Assembly: GCA_002633005.1 (NCBI GenBank)
Contig: NMRA01001186.1
Coordinates: 1 to 42,177 of the forward strand
Source of the DNA: Phoronis australis
Lineage: Eukaryota; Phoronida; Phoronidae
DNA length: 42,177 nt
Direction of reading: 5' to 3'
The notes under the pieces were generated by a model. That model was given only the letters and a program-made list of their open reading frames with translations, made no database searches and was not told where the DNA came from. Every line of letters begins with the position of its first letter. Position 1 is the stretch's first letter. Below, piece by piece: positions 30,849 through 42,121 of the stretch. The position numbers and the translations under genes are program-made.

Positions 30849-32447
30849 TCAGGCAACTTCAGTCATTTGTCTTTGGTAACTGCCAGGAAGTCGGTCGTTG
30901 TCATCGTCGTAGCTTGGCAATGGCTCGTTTGGATCTGATGACTGGCAGCCACATTTATGAGCAAGCCAAGAGATCAAGTTGGCGCCGGTATACACGATCA
31001 TCACTAGCACTAAACTGGCCACTTGGTAGTTGCAGATGCCGACGAATAGAACACAAAGAAACCGCAACGGCGTACCAAACGTGTAAAAATTGGCGTTGAA
31101 TGCTACGCCATACATACAAGCAAAACCCGTGTACAGGATTAGTATAATACAACATTTCCACTCGTTTAATGGGTAGAAATATTTTTGAGACCTGCTGGTT
31201 TTTTGAATATCCTCTAGACGGTCTTTGGTAGCGTCTGTGTTCTTTAGTGTATATTCCAAAATGGTTTTCGCAACGGGTGCTTCAACTTCCTCCGCGGTAT
31301 TGTAGATTTCATCGTTGGATTTGGATACATTGAGGTTTATTGATATGAACATCTCGAGCAGCCAATAATAATTGGCCACGCAGAACAAGGCGACGCCCGT
31401 TAATGGCAAGACTAACGTTCCTAGTATCATCACGACAGTCCAGCCGGAACACGAGTAATTCGCCGTGGCGGCAGTGCTATTTTCCGTGTGAATTTGAAGG
31501 GCCAACATCCCAAGCAAGGCACCGAATAGAACTGAGTTGAATATGAGTACAATAAAAAATCTTGTTGTTATGTGGCATAACAGACATTCATGGGCAGTAT
31601 TGATCTGTTTTCGAATTGACAGCATGATCTTCCTGGCCATGTATATTCGAATGCCGTAGATGTACGTCAGGGCCATCACATCAAAAGTCAAAAGAATAAG
31701 TTCTAAAGTTGCTTGAGGGGTGTTTGGATTGTAGGTCCGACCCACCACGATCGAAAATGTTGTGCACATTATTGACGGATACATCAGAACTTCTTGAATA
31801 ATATTCTCTAAATATTGGAACTGTTTGTCTAGGCTTTTCTTTTTGTAGTCGTCTGCATTCTTGTAGTACGAGGTGTTCTTGAAAAACCACGTTCCAGCCA
31901 ATATCACGTTTTCCAGCACTGAAATGATTAAAGCTGGTATTTTAAAATGCAAAAATGTGGGGTCCAGACTAATGTCGATCACGCTCACAATTAAATTGAA
32001 GCCAAAAAGCATCTGCGGAATAATCCTGTTTAGCCTGTTCCATATTTGCGACAACGGTTTTTCCGTGATCTCTATTGCAACCGCTCTTCCTGTGGTTACT
32101 TGGGCAACGTTGTCCTGATGAGACATTCGCTGAGTCGTGTCCACTGCCACCCAGTTGGTTAGCTTACTCTCTGAAACCCTGTGCTTACGAACTGTTGTAG
32201 TTTTTGTCACTCTTGTTTTCTGTGACACCCTCGCGTTTGTGCCTTTCAGCACTCCAATCTGTTTTAGAGTGTCTGGATTGGTGGCCGGATTGCTGCTCTC
32301 CTCTCCATTAGGGTTGGTATCCGTAGCCTTGAATGAGTCACCTTTGTCCTTTGGCACACGGCGAATTATTTTTTTAGTCGTTCTAACTGTGACGACATTG
32401 GCTGGAAGCTCATCGGAGTGCTCAACGTGGATCTTCTTAACTGGCAT
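30849..32447 (-). CDS. Orphan multi-pass membrane protein, gene B (532 aa)
   Basis: Divergent paralogue of gene A, same strand, about 4.6 kb upstream of its start, in the same SGSM intron. The family is not recognised. Residues 1-125 are hydrophilic and basic, shorter than in gene A. The core opens with EKPLSQIWNRLNRIIPQMLF (129-148). Hydrophobic segments are near 146-163, 168-189, 216-236, 247-268, 296-319, 335-366, 430-450 and 460-497 (one or two spans). Sequons N323-S-T and N330-Y-S sit between segments five and six, which would place that loop outside and the N-terminus in the cytosol. The 498-532 tail includes PLPSYDDD, an LPxY-like site of the kind bound by WW domains; this is only a suggestion. 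The frame is uninterrupted. An acceptor ends 1 nt before the ATG, so the 5' UTR is spliced as in gene A. Confidence 0.9.
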   Translation of the reverse strand: MPVKKIHVEHSDELPANVVTVRTTKKIIRRVPKDKGDSFKATDTNPNGEESSNPATNPDTLKQIGVLKGTNARVSQKTRVTKTTTVRKHRVSESKLTNWVAVDTTQRMSHQDNVAQVTTGRAVAIEITEKPLSQIWNRLNRIIPQMLFGFNLIVSVIDISLDPTFLHFKIPALIISVLENVILAGTWFFKNTSYYKNADDYKKKSLDKQFQYLENIIQEVLMYPSIMCTTFSIVVGRTYNPNTPQATLELILLTFDVMALTYIYGIRIYMARKIMLSIRKQINTAHECLLCHITTRFFIVLIFNSVLFGALLGMLALQIHTENSTAATANYSCSGWTVVMILGTLVLPLTGVALFCVANYYWLLEMFISINLNVSKSNDEIYNTAEEVEAPVAKTILEYTLKNTDATKDRLEDIQKTSRSQKYFYPLNEWKCCIILILYTGFACMYGVAFNANFYTFGTPLRFLCVLFVGICNYQVASLVLVMIVYTGANLISWLAHKCGCQSSDPNEPLPSYDDDNDRLPGSYQRQMTEVA

Positions 32448-32470
32448 TCTGAAGGAATGAAAAAAAATCT
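32448..32470 (-). promoter_or_regulatory. Splice acceptor just upstream of gene B start
   Basis: On the minus strand a strong pyrimidine tract, TTTTTTTTCATTCCTTCAG, ends at 32449; a single A precedes ATG at 32447. It implies a non-coding first exon upstream, and places the intron almost exactly where gene A has one. Confidence 0.75.
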
Positions 32471-33060
32471 CTTTAGTTTCAATCTACTAAATGTTAAGTA
32501 GAATGGGCCTGCTTACATGTTTAAAGTGTAATATCTCACTAATTTAGGACATGATATTTTCTCATTTTTCCATAAAAGATACAGTAGCGCCACTTTAACA
32601 CTTTTCCGTGTTCAAGCTCTGGACCATAGTTACCAATAGACATTATTTTGAAAAATTGTGGACATTCACAATGATGTTAGAAGCCCTTGAAAAATGAAGA
32701 AAAACACTTTTGTCCAAAATGAGTGAGATTTCAAGTTACATAAATGCTATTGACCATATTTCAACAGGTAGTCACAGTCACCGTCCGTACACCTTCCTTG
32801 ATTGCCTTACATTGCAAACATTGTTGCATGAGTCTTGTTTGTGGAAAATTTTGCCAGAATTTTTAATGCAAAATTTTTGCTCTTGTGAAAACAGCTAACA
32901 ATTCCACAATTTCCTCATTCATGCGATTAATTTTTCAAAGCTCTGAAATAATCGTAAAAATTGACTCGCCTAGAGATGAGATGAAAGTTTTAGATGCAAG
33001 TTTATGAGCACAAAAAACCTCAGTAATACATGGCACAAAAGGTTACAAATGAAAGTGAAC
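32471..33060. other. Non-coding upstream of gene B
   Basis: Should contain the 5' non-coding exon of gene B on the minus strand, not located. 32540-32710 resembles the reverse complement of 34870-35060 and a segment near 20940 (AATTTAGGACAT, AAGATACAGTAGCGCCACTTT-type blocks), an old dispersed repeat. Confidence 0.4.
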
Positions 33061-33062
33061 TA

Positions 33063-34443
33063 CAGTATTCGCCGTAATAACCGCCCATGCCCCTATAAGC
33101 GCCCCCCACGCGTTTTCAGACTTTGCTGAAATAAGCGCCCAGTCCATGAACGTGTACATGCGAACAATGACGGAGCTACAGTCCTAAAACTCGGCTACAG
33201 TAACGTCTTCAAGTTTTCAAAAAAAAAATTGCACGGGTCTTCTAGACCACTGCTACGTTTGTATTTAGCCATGACAAAGTAACGCAGCGCTTCAAAAAGA
33301 ACGCAACAGCGTTGCTACACTCTCGCGACGACCGTGTCCTACTATGGTCTGACCTTTCAGTAGACACATCGACTGTCTCATGAATAAAGATAACTCGGTG
33401 TCACACGCACGTGGCCAGGAAGCGCGCGCTACATAACCTGTCATCAAAGACATTAGTTGGGAACTATCCATTCATGAAGCGGGTAGCATAGCATCGATAA
33501 GAAATGAATATTGGAACTAATTTCCGACAATTTCTAATACTATAAACATGTTTGCGTTATTTTTTAAATGGATTGTTTGGTTAACCATAATTGGTGTTAT
33601 TAAGCCGAATATCCGATAAAATGACAACTGACAGTGAATGCTTACACACCCTTATACCGAAAAATAACTGTCAGATAGTTACGTACGCATCCAGCTACAC
33701 GGCGACTAATATGGGCCTTGCCGAGACAAATGTCGAAAGTTTTTAGCACGAGACCGGCAAGTGCTGAATGAAACACGCTCTGGTTTAGGTCTACTGCTTG
33801 TGCAAATTTCTTTAGACACATCTAGCTAGTGAGATTGCGTGGCTCTGGCCGAAAGACGGTCTCTGCTTTGGCAAATGAACTCTGGTGACACGCACGTGCT
33901 CGCTTACTCGCAGACGAACTTCAAAACAAACGTCACGTGACAACAACATGTGTGTTCGTCCAGACATTTTTCTCGCCGTGTTGCCGATCATACATGTAGA
34001 TGGCACGATGTTGCACAGATTTATACTTAAACCTGCCATTGATCCAGACTCCACGGGAACTTAAAAACCTTAGAGACGCTACTTATAAAATTTAATGAGG
34101 ATTTCAGGTACTTTATCGAAACCATTTTTATTCAAGCATTGAAGTCGCCATATCGAAGACGGCGATTTCGAAGCAGTCAGTTGGCGAGTTTTCGCCCTGG
34201 GATTTCAGCACAATTTTCTGTAAAATGATCGTAATTTAGCAGCAAAGTTTGATAGCAATGCACCACAGTTTTGTTGAAAGTCTTTCATAGATTACATGCG
34301 TCACAGAGCGTAAATTTGATGAATCTTAGCTTCCGATTTCACCCGTTTCGGCGACCGGATTTCAACCGCCTTGGGTTATAATAAGCGCCCCCCCTGAACC
34401 GAACTTTTCTAAGCGCCCTGGGCGGTTATTACGGCGAATACGG
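33063..34443. mobile_element. TA-flanked inverted-repeat DNA transposon, non-autonomous
   Basis: 1381-bp element bounded by TA on both sides (33061-33062, 34444-34445). The left end CAGTATTCGCCGTAATAACC and the right end, read as its complement CCGTATTCGCCGTAATAACC, form the terminal inverted repeat, followed on each side by GCGCCC-rich sequence. TA duplications are typical of Tc1/mariner-type and a few other superfamilies. No transposase frame is present. A truncated relative is at 38897-39441, an inverted internal piece is at 10483-10935, and a related end is at 28806. Confidence 0.85.
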
Positions 34444-34445
34444 TA

Positions 34446-37400
34446 TGCGGTTATTGGGTTTTCTCCTCTGTGTCTCAAAACATAACAATGAGGGCTCATA
34501 ATTCGACAGTGGATAATGTATATGTCAGTGGTCACCCTGTGATCACGAGTCTCGTAATTAAGCGATTAAACTTGTGCTAGGATTATTTTTGATCAAAAAA
34601 TGATGTTTGTAGACACCTTTATTTCGCGAACTTGGCTTGGTTTTCCTTGCTACTGTCATAAGCTTGTAAATGAATTGCTCATTTTCATTTTCTAATTCTT
34701 CAAAACTTGTTGATGAGTGTGCGTCTTCGAGCAGTCTCTGGAATACAGACTTCGGACTTGATAAAGTGGTGTAATTTGGATTTATCCAGTGTATGCTTCA
34801 AGGTCAGAATTTGACAATTTAGCATGAAATTTTTGGCTATGGTAAAATATCACAAATTCTGATAAAAATAATTGCCAATTGTCAATTTTTCAAATGTTTC
34901 TAACATTGTTGTGAACACCCACAATTTCTCAAAAGATTGTTTTATGGCGTTGGCATGGGACCTGATAATGAAGCCTATATATACGTGGTGCTACCAGTGC
35001 TTTATGAAAAACATTAATATGAGTAATATTTCACGTAGTACAAAACGTAATGTCCTAAATTGTTGACATTTTACCATAGGTCTTATAGTTAGTAGCTATT
35101 AGTCTTTTTTGGGAAATATTTCCCAAGAATTGGTTCCGAGTCTCGCCTAGTTGGAGGTGAACAAATGTCTGGTACATAAATTAATGGTCTTCAAAGTCAT
35201 ACAGGCTGTTTTCAGAAAGTGCAGGCAAAATCCCTGGTGCTTGAAAAAAAATTGATAAATTTTAGGGGTAGAACCTTACATTACTCATTGACAGTGACTG
35301 AAAGAGTGTCACCTACAACTGGTCCATTTCTGGGGTTGTCGTTTGAGAGAAATGGTAGTTACTGCCTCTGAGGTCCCTCAAACGGAACTTTCTCATAATG
35401 TCATTTGTGAAGATTTGTTATTGAAATCTTTGTCTGACCTTAGTTTGGTGAAATAAAGTCTTTTCTAATGTTACCAGGCTTGAAGTTAATGCAACTGTTT
35501 TATTTTACTAGTGACGATTTCTGAAGTAGACAGTGCAGTTCTCCTAGTCAAAATAGAGCAACCCTCTCAGTTGTCGTATGTTTACTCTAATTTCAAGACT
35601 AGACTGCATATTCCGTTGCACCTCAGTGGCTGCCTCTTCATAATCTGTACTATCAGCTTACCTGTTGTGTCTCTAGGTTTCCATGTTCAAATATTAATCC
35701 GACAAATTAAGCCACTGTCCATCATTTTACAAGATTGAAGGTCTGACTAGTGTATTGCACTTCCATTATTGAGGTAGCTATAGGGCTTTCAATACCATTT
35801 AACATGACCTAGGTGATGGATTCCGTACTCTATAGACTAATTCAGGTCTCTAGCAATTGATTGCCTAATAGTGCCATCCCTACAATACTGTCCCCATGGA
35901 AGCAAGGCCAGTAAATGTATATGTTACACATGTTCTTAACTTGATACTGGTAAATAGACTTGTGTTATCTGTCTGGCTCAGATTTTGCTGCAGAATTGGG
36001 TCATGTAGGACCCTAGAAAAAAGCCCAAATTTACCTAAGTTCGGAACATCATGTCTCAGAAATAACTGACTGGATTCATATGAAACTTCAGGTACTACGC
36101 TGTGTACTATGCTGTGTGCACTGTTCTCCAAAACGCTGTTATTATTTTTATTTAAAATGATCCACTTTTGCATGAGACTGTCAAAAAGTGGTTTTCATGA
36201 TTCAAGTTAGAAGATTGGTAAAAGGTAAAAAATAGAATCCTACAAGCTTTCTACTTTCAGGAAATGCATACTATAGTTTTGTAGATATTTGACTAAATAC
36301 GTAGTTTGTGGGTAAGGTGCTGTGTATACCATAAACCTACAGAATATTGATTTTCCTTTTGAAACTTTTATGAGGAGGCTTACAGTTGATATCCAACCTG
36401 ATATTTTCATCAGTTACAGTTTACCAGACACCTTGCAATGACACAAAGGTATCTCAGGCATTGATAATTCAGTTAAAATGGGATTCTACCAGTCCCAATC
36501 AGGTGATCAACTGAGGTAGACCTTAGTAGTGTAAACACAGACTTGGCAGTTCTGTTTTGCTTTGAACCCTAATAGAGATGTATTTGAACAGAGTACATTC
36601 ATACGGCTTTGCATAGAAGCATTGAGTGTCTATGAATGCATGAGTTGCTATTGCAACATAGGGTCTAGAAGTGCTTTGACAACTGCAATGAATGCATTGG
36701 TAAATATGAAAGTATGACGTATGTAGCAAAACAGCCATGCCAAACAATGGGTTAGTTCCGTTGTACCTTTAAAGAATGGTTGCTTTCCTATAAATCTAGG
36801 AAATGAAATTATATCAGAGTTAAGAATCTACTTTTTTACTATTTTATGACATATTCTAAAATTATTTCCTAGTCAACACGTCGTTTTTGTTGACTTCATT
36901 CTTGCAATATCAATTATATTTAGAAACAGATTTTATAATAAAAGAATCGTGGTGGCCTTTAAAGCAAAATTTTTCAAATACAGTGCAAGACAAAACTAAT
37001 CTGACAAAGTAATGTTTGTCTGTCGTGATGGCTAGTCCTGTTAACAGTAAAAATGACTGGTGATAACTCTTGGCAAGATTCTTATTACAGAATGACTAAG
37101 ATATTCTTTGTTAATATCCCTTCATTCTTGGTCATGAGTCACGACTGCTCTGTTTATGAATATGGCTTATCACGCCCAACCATCATGACGGAATTTGGGA
37201 TCATTTTATCCGAATACGTTTGGCTTGTACTTGGATTTGTCATCACAAATACTGGTATAATCGAATTAGCATCAAATATAATCGAATCAAGAAATAACGT
37301 TGCAACATACTATTTTTGCTTGTTTCCTTTGATCATAATCAAGGCAGAGTCTAGTCTACAACTTGGCTAATTGGTAGCAACAGGAAATTAAATTTTGTTT

Positions 37401-38477
37401 TATAACACAAAAATAATTCTACTTTATGTTTATGCCGAGTTTCGCTGTTCAACTGTCCCCTGATTCTCAATTTAATTTTACTGTTTGGTAGTCTTTGAAG
37501 AATAGAACGACTGTTCTGACAATTGCTTTTGCAAAGTAAAAATAGAACACAAAATTGTGTGAGCTGGATCTATTGATTAGACTACCTAATGCAAAAACAA
37601 CAAAAGTCTAGTTTTCTGAGAACTTACTTGAACAGAATACTCTGGAATGTTGCTGTGGCTCTTTTTACTTAATGAGAAATACGGCTGTCTACACTTCTGC
37701 AAAAATTACGCTCCACTGTGTGGCGTGACGGAATCGAAGGGTCCTCTGGGACAGTGACTCACATCCATTTTGTGCAAGCAATTAATAAACATGATAATTA
37801 CATCTGGGCTTTTGTGGATGTGATTTGAGTGATTAGTGAGATGCATTGGTTGAAATTTCGGAATTTGCTTTGTGTTTCTGACTCTCCCAAGTTGGTGTGC
37901 TGGCTACTTTGGTCAGTGTATAACGAGAGGAACTGCGGTATACTTGTTGGACAGCAGCTCCAGGTGGCTGAATCAAAAACAAGTTATCCTAAAGTTGACG
38001 GCTTCCTGTCTGTTGTGGGAGATAGTTGCAATTTCCCAGTTGAAAGAAAGTATGCAACTAAGTTTTCATTCACGCCAATCACTTCACCTGGGTCAAATGT
38101 CGCTAATCTACATGATTGTGTGAATGTAGGTTTTTGTCAAACCTGTTCAATTTGCCATTGATTCCCACTAGTGCTACGCTCTCTTAGTGGCAGTTATATG
38201 TTTTGACTTTCACCTTGTTATCTACCAAACTGCTTGATTGAAATTCAGTTGTCTGTGTTTTAATGAATTAAAAAATTTTCCGTTCCGGTTTTGGATTACT
38301 AGTGTAGCACTGTTTAGTGGGAATTAATTCTAAGGTGTCGAGTGCTGTTCGCATCTGAGTGGAATGTTTTATACAATGTCTTGCAGTGGTATTTGACTTG
38401 TTTGTGGTGGACGCATGAGACGAAGATCAATGCTATAATTTCCATTTTTCAAATGCTTTCTACACAGCTGTAGTTAT
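34446..38477. other. SGSM intron, no gene recognised
   Basis: About 4 kb of AT-rich intron. The reverse strand of 34870-35060 carries the old dispersed repeat also seen at 32540. TTTAAAG-containing ends at about 36769 and 36958 might be a decayed inverted-repeat element, too weak to call. The open frames at 37053-37370 and 37829-38161 resemble nothing known. Confidence 0.4.
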
Positions 38478-38700
38478 CAGGGGCGGATCCAGGATTTTGA
38501 GTTAGGGGGAACAGGGCACAGTAATAACCAGAATTTCGCCACATGCGTGCGCCGAGCCTAAAATGTAGGGATGCAAGGGTCTCGAATTTTGAGTTTGTGG
38601 ACCTAATTGCTAAAAAAAAACGGTAAACAGGGTTTGTTCATGGTATCTGGGTGAATTTTAGGAGGGGCCATGGCCCTTCGCCCCCCCAAATCCACCACTG
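38478..38700. mobile_element. Short MITE, 223 bp, hAT-like ends
   Basis: Starts CAGGGGCGGATCC and ends AAATCCACCACTG, imperfect inverted repeats of the CAGNGGCGGATCC type common in hAT-like MITEs. GTTAT at 38473-38477 and 38701-38705 may be a target duplication; 5 bp is short for hAT, which normally gives 8 bp, so the superfamily is uncertain. There is no coding capacity. Confidence 0.7.
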
Positions 38701-38894
38701 GTTATGCTCAGAAATTTAAAACTGCATTATTTTGACCCTGTTTAGGTGATTAAAAATTGAAAATCGTTTTATTTGTGGATTATATCTATCGTCACATTAC
38801 CCGCTTCATAAACTTTTTTTAATTTTAATTTTAATTTAATGACAGCAATTTTCTGCTTTTGAATGAAGCAAAATGTGTTCCTTTAATATCTAAG
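38701..38894. other. Spacer between two small transposons
   Basis: No feature recognised apart from an AT-rich run (about 38813-38840). Confidence 0.4.
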
Positions 38895-38896
38895 TA

Positions 38897-39441
38897 CCGT
38901 ATTCGTCGTAATAACCACCCATGCCCCTATAAGCGCCCCCTGCGCGTTTTCAGACTTTGCTGAAATAAGCACCCAGTCCATGAACGTGTACATGCGAACA
39001 ATGACGTACCTACAGTCCTAAAACTCGGCTACAGTAACGTCTTCCAATTTATCAAAAAATTTTTGCAAGGGTCTTCTAGACCACAAGCGGCACTGCTACG
39101 TTTGTATTTAGCCGTGACTATACAGTCACTTAAAGTAGTGCAGCGCTTCAAAAAGAACGCAACAGCGTTGCTACTCTCGCTACGACTGTGTCCTACTATG
39201 GTCTGACCTTTCAGTACAGACACATCGACTGTCTCAGGAATAAAAATAACTGGGTGTTGAACCTGTCATCTAAGACATTACTTGGGAACTATCCATTCAT
39301 GAAACGGGTAGCATAGCATCGGTAAGAAATGAATATTGGCACTAATTTCCGACGATTTCTAATACTATAAAACATGTTTGCGTTATTTTTGAGATAGATT
39401 GTTTGATTAACCATAATTGGTGTTTTTAAGCCGAATATCCG
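38897..39441 (+). mobile_element. Truncated copy of the 33063 TA-flanked transposon
   Basis: Begins CCGTATTCGTCGTAATAACC after TA (38895-38896) and matches 33063-33615 by eye through AAGCCGAATATCCG, then stops. It has small deletions relative to the 33-kb copy. The right part and right terminal repeat are missing. It lies about 220 bp upstream of an SGSM exon. Confidence 0.85.
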
Positions 39442-39659
39442 TGTGTCATTGAAAATTGAACTTTTCCATTATTTGAATAGCAAAAATCAGTTAACTACAA
39501 CAGAAGAAAAGAGAAATAATTCGTATTGCTGTTCCTTTGTTGATATGTCACAATGAGGTGACTTGACTTGTATATACCGTGGCTCATCAGAGCTTTCTTA
39601 AATACCCTCAAAGAAAGCAGTGAAATTAGGTCATTTGACGATGTCTTGTGTCTTTCTAG

Positions 39660-39788
39660 GAAAAGTATTCCCCAAACTGAAACGGAAAGGAAGTCGTCTG
39701 CAGAATGTGGACTGTCCGGCGGATAGTGAGGAGGAAGCTACAGATTATGTGTTCAGGATCATCACTACATACAAACCTACAGTCCAGC
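39660..39788 (+). CDS. SGSM1/2: SGSM1/2-like RabGAP, internal exon (c)
   Basis: 129-nt exon after the ~19.8-kb intron. Acceptor TGTCTTTCTAG ends at 39659; donor GTGAGT starts at 39789. Joined to exon (b) the split codon is GGA (Gly), giving WSQKGKG-K-VFPKLKRKG and then EEEATDYVFRI. In SGSM1/2 these motifs follow each other directly, so the splice across the host intron is well supported. The middle, a short acidic linker (DCPADSEEE), varies between family members. It ends in phase 1. Confidence 0.92.
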
Positions 39789-42121
39789 GTGAGTACACAA
39801 TCGTAACGCTATTTTGTGATAATACGGTCACCGTAATTCATTTGTTTCACTCAAAAATAATCGCCAAAACTGCCATTTTCCATTTTTCAAAGGCTGATTG
39901 CTATAAATTGTGGAAACGTTACCAAATATTATTTTCTCACACGACCTGGAATGTGTTACGACACGACTGGTTAATAACACTGAGTACGTAATTTTTTTTT
40001 AAGCGCCCACATATTTATATGGGGACGCATTGTATCGTCATCTCCGTCCGTGCGGCGTCGGCTGCTCTATCTCCAAAACCCTTTGACATACGTTCATGAA
40101 ATTTGGGACGGCATGAGCGAACTTTCGGACGGATCTGACTACTGGTGTGCCCCCCAGTGGCAGTTTTAATTAATTTTTTACGCTTACCTTTGTATCTTCA
40201 AATGGAATTTTATGAAATTTGGTATGTGGGTACCTATTAGTGAGATGACGCTATCCTCCCATTTTCGGATGGATTCAACGTAGTTTGCGCCACCTAGTGG
40301 CCGTTTTTACCGTTTTTTGCATCCACCCCTCTATCAAACAAACCGCTCAAAGGATGATTGTGAAAATTGGGGTGTATGTTCTTACTATGAAGTGGTCGTC
40401 TGACGATGATTTTCTGACGACTTTGACTACTGTGGTGCCTCCTAATGGCAGTTATGTTTTTTTGCGCCTACGGCTGTATCTCCTTAACTGTTCTCTGGAT
40501 TTTACGAAATTTAGAACGTATATTTATATGATGTTAATTACAGATAATGACAACTTTCTGACAGTTTTGACTACTGGTGTGCCACGTAGTGGCAATTTTA
40601 TTTTTTCCGATTACCTCTGTATCTTCAAAGGTCCTCAACAAATTTCTTAAAATTTTAAATATGGGGTTCTGTTAATGAGGTGTCACTATCTCTCTGTTTT
40701 GAGATGAATCCGACCTAGTTTGCGCCACCTAGTGGCCATTTTAGTGTTCTTGAGTTTTTTGGCGTCCACTCATCTATCAACCAAAACATTTTCAGGATAA
40801 ATTTGAAAATTGGCATGTTTTTACTATGAAGTGGACGGCTGACGATGATTTTCTGACGACTTCGACTACCGGGGCGCCTCCTAGTGGCAGTTTTTTGCAC
40901 TTATGGCTGTATCTCCTAAACTGTTTGCAGGATCTTTACTTAATTTAGCAAGTATATTTATATGATGTTGACTACGGACGACGACGACTTTCGGACAGAT
41001 CTGACTACTGCTGTGCCCCCTAGAGGCAATTTTAGTTTTTGACGTTTAACTCTCAGTCTGTATCTTCAAAGGTCCTCAATAGATTTTCGTAAGATTTTTA
41101 ATATAGGCTTCTATTGGTGTGATGACGCTATCTTACTGTTTTTGGATGGAATTTTGCGCCACCTAGTGGCCATTTTTGCTGTTTTCAAATTTTGTTTTGG
41201 CATCAACCCCTGTATCAACCAAATCATTTGAAAATTGGCATATATGTTCTGAGTGTGAAGACCACCTTTGATGATGGGGACTGACTACTATGGTGCCTCC
41301 TAGTGGTAGTTTTGTTTTGCGCTTATAGTTGTATCTCTTAAACTCACTGCAGGATCTTTATTAAATTTAGTAAGTGTATTTATGTGAAGATAACAACAGA
41401 TGACGACGACTTTCAGGTGGATCCAACTGACACTGTTCCCACTAGTGGCAATTTCATTTTATTCTGTTTTCCGTTGTTTCTCTGAAATTCCTTGACAGAT
41501 TTATATGAAATATGGCATGTTCCTGTTTTTGGTGGATTGTACGTTTTGCCATTTTTATGATGCAAATAAATAACCCTAAAAGCACACCATTTGCAATGCC
41601 CTTGTGGGCGCATTTCAATGCTCCGCGTTGCTCTTGTTTGATATTACATGGGTGAATCACAAAGTAGTGGAAAATAGAAATCATACGCCTTACATTTTAT
41701 TGTCTGCAAAACACTAAAATAGCCAAACATGCACCAACCAACCAGTGCCGAAATTCTGTGAAGGTGACAAGGTTATGATTAAAAAGCGTTTGTCGCAACT
41801 GTACGTACTCCCAGTCGGAATTACTGAATTACTTTACATTGCACAAGCGTGTTTCTACAAAAGTTGCGTTGTGTTGTAGAAAGTTTTAGACACGCCGAGC
41901 TTTTCAGCAAAAAATCGGGATTTTGATGAAATTTCCAAGAGATTTTGCCCATGTCATAAACGTGAGACTCGTGTACGATTCTCTACTTATGACGTCTGTG
42001 CATTATAAACCATGATAGCAATACAATCTTAAATTTAAAGCTTCTCATTGGATCCACACTTTCATCAACGTCCAAAACTAATCATGAAAAGTTAATCGTT
42101 CAAAAATGCCTGTCTTTCCAG
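39789..42121 (+). other. SGSM1/2: SGSM intron with CTAGTGGC repeat
   Basis: GT-AG phase-1 intron of 2333 bp, more than two thirds of which is the CTAGTGGC-monomer repeat (40013-41640). The remainder (39789-40012 and 41641-42121) holds nothing recognised except the acceptor tract TGCCTGTCTTTCCAG at its end. Confidence 0.75.
40013..41640 (+). repeat. CTAGTGGC-monomer repeat, copy 3 (best preserved)
   Basis: Begins with the family hairpin (CCCACATATTTATATGGGG) and contains ten core sites whose central A is at 40156, 40296, 40444, 40588, 40731, 40883, 41022, 41165, 41302 and 41444. Spacing is 137-152 bp, mean 143. Three monomer types alternate (GCGCCACCTAGTGG; GCGCCTCCTAGTGG; TGCCCCCTAG-type), so the higher-order unit is about 435 bp: the first type is exact at 40287, 40722 and 41156. 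Between cores all monomers share a TGTATCT...GGATCTT..TAAATTT block. There is no credible gene. Confidence 0.88.

Noticed and set aside
36769-36963. Possible short inverted-repeat element with TTTAAAG ends
   Set aside because: The ends match over only a few bases and no target duplication is clear.
37829-38161. Plus-strand 110-aa ORF in the large SGSM intron
   Set aside because: No recognisable domain, no splice context fitting SGSM, and several overlapping frames of similar length.
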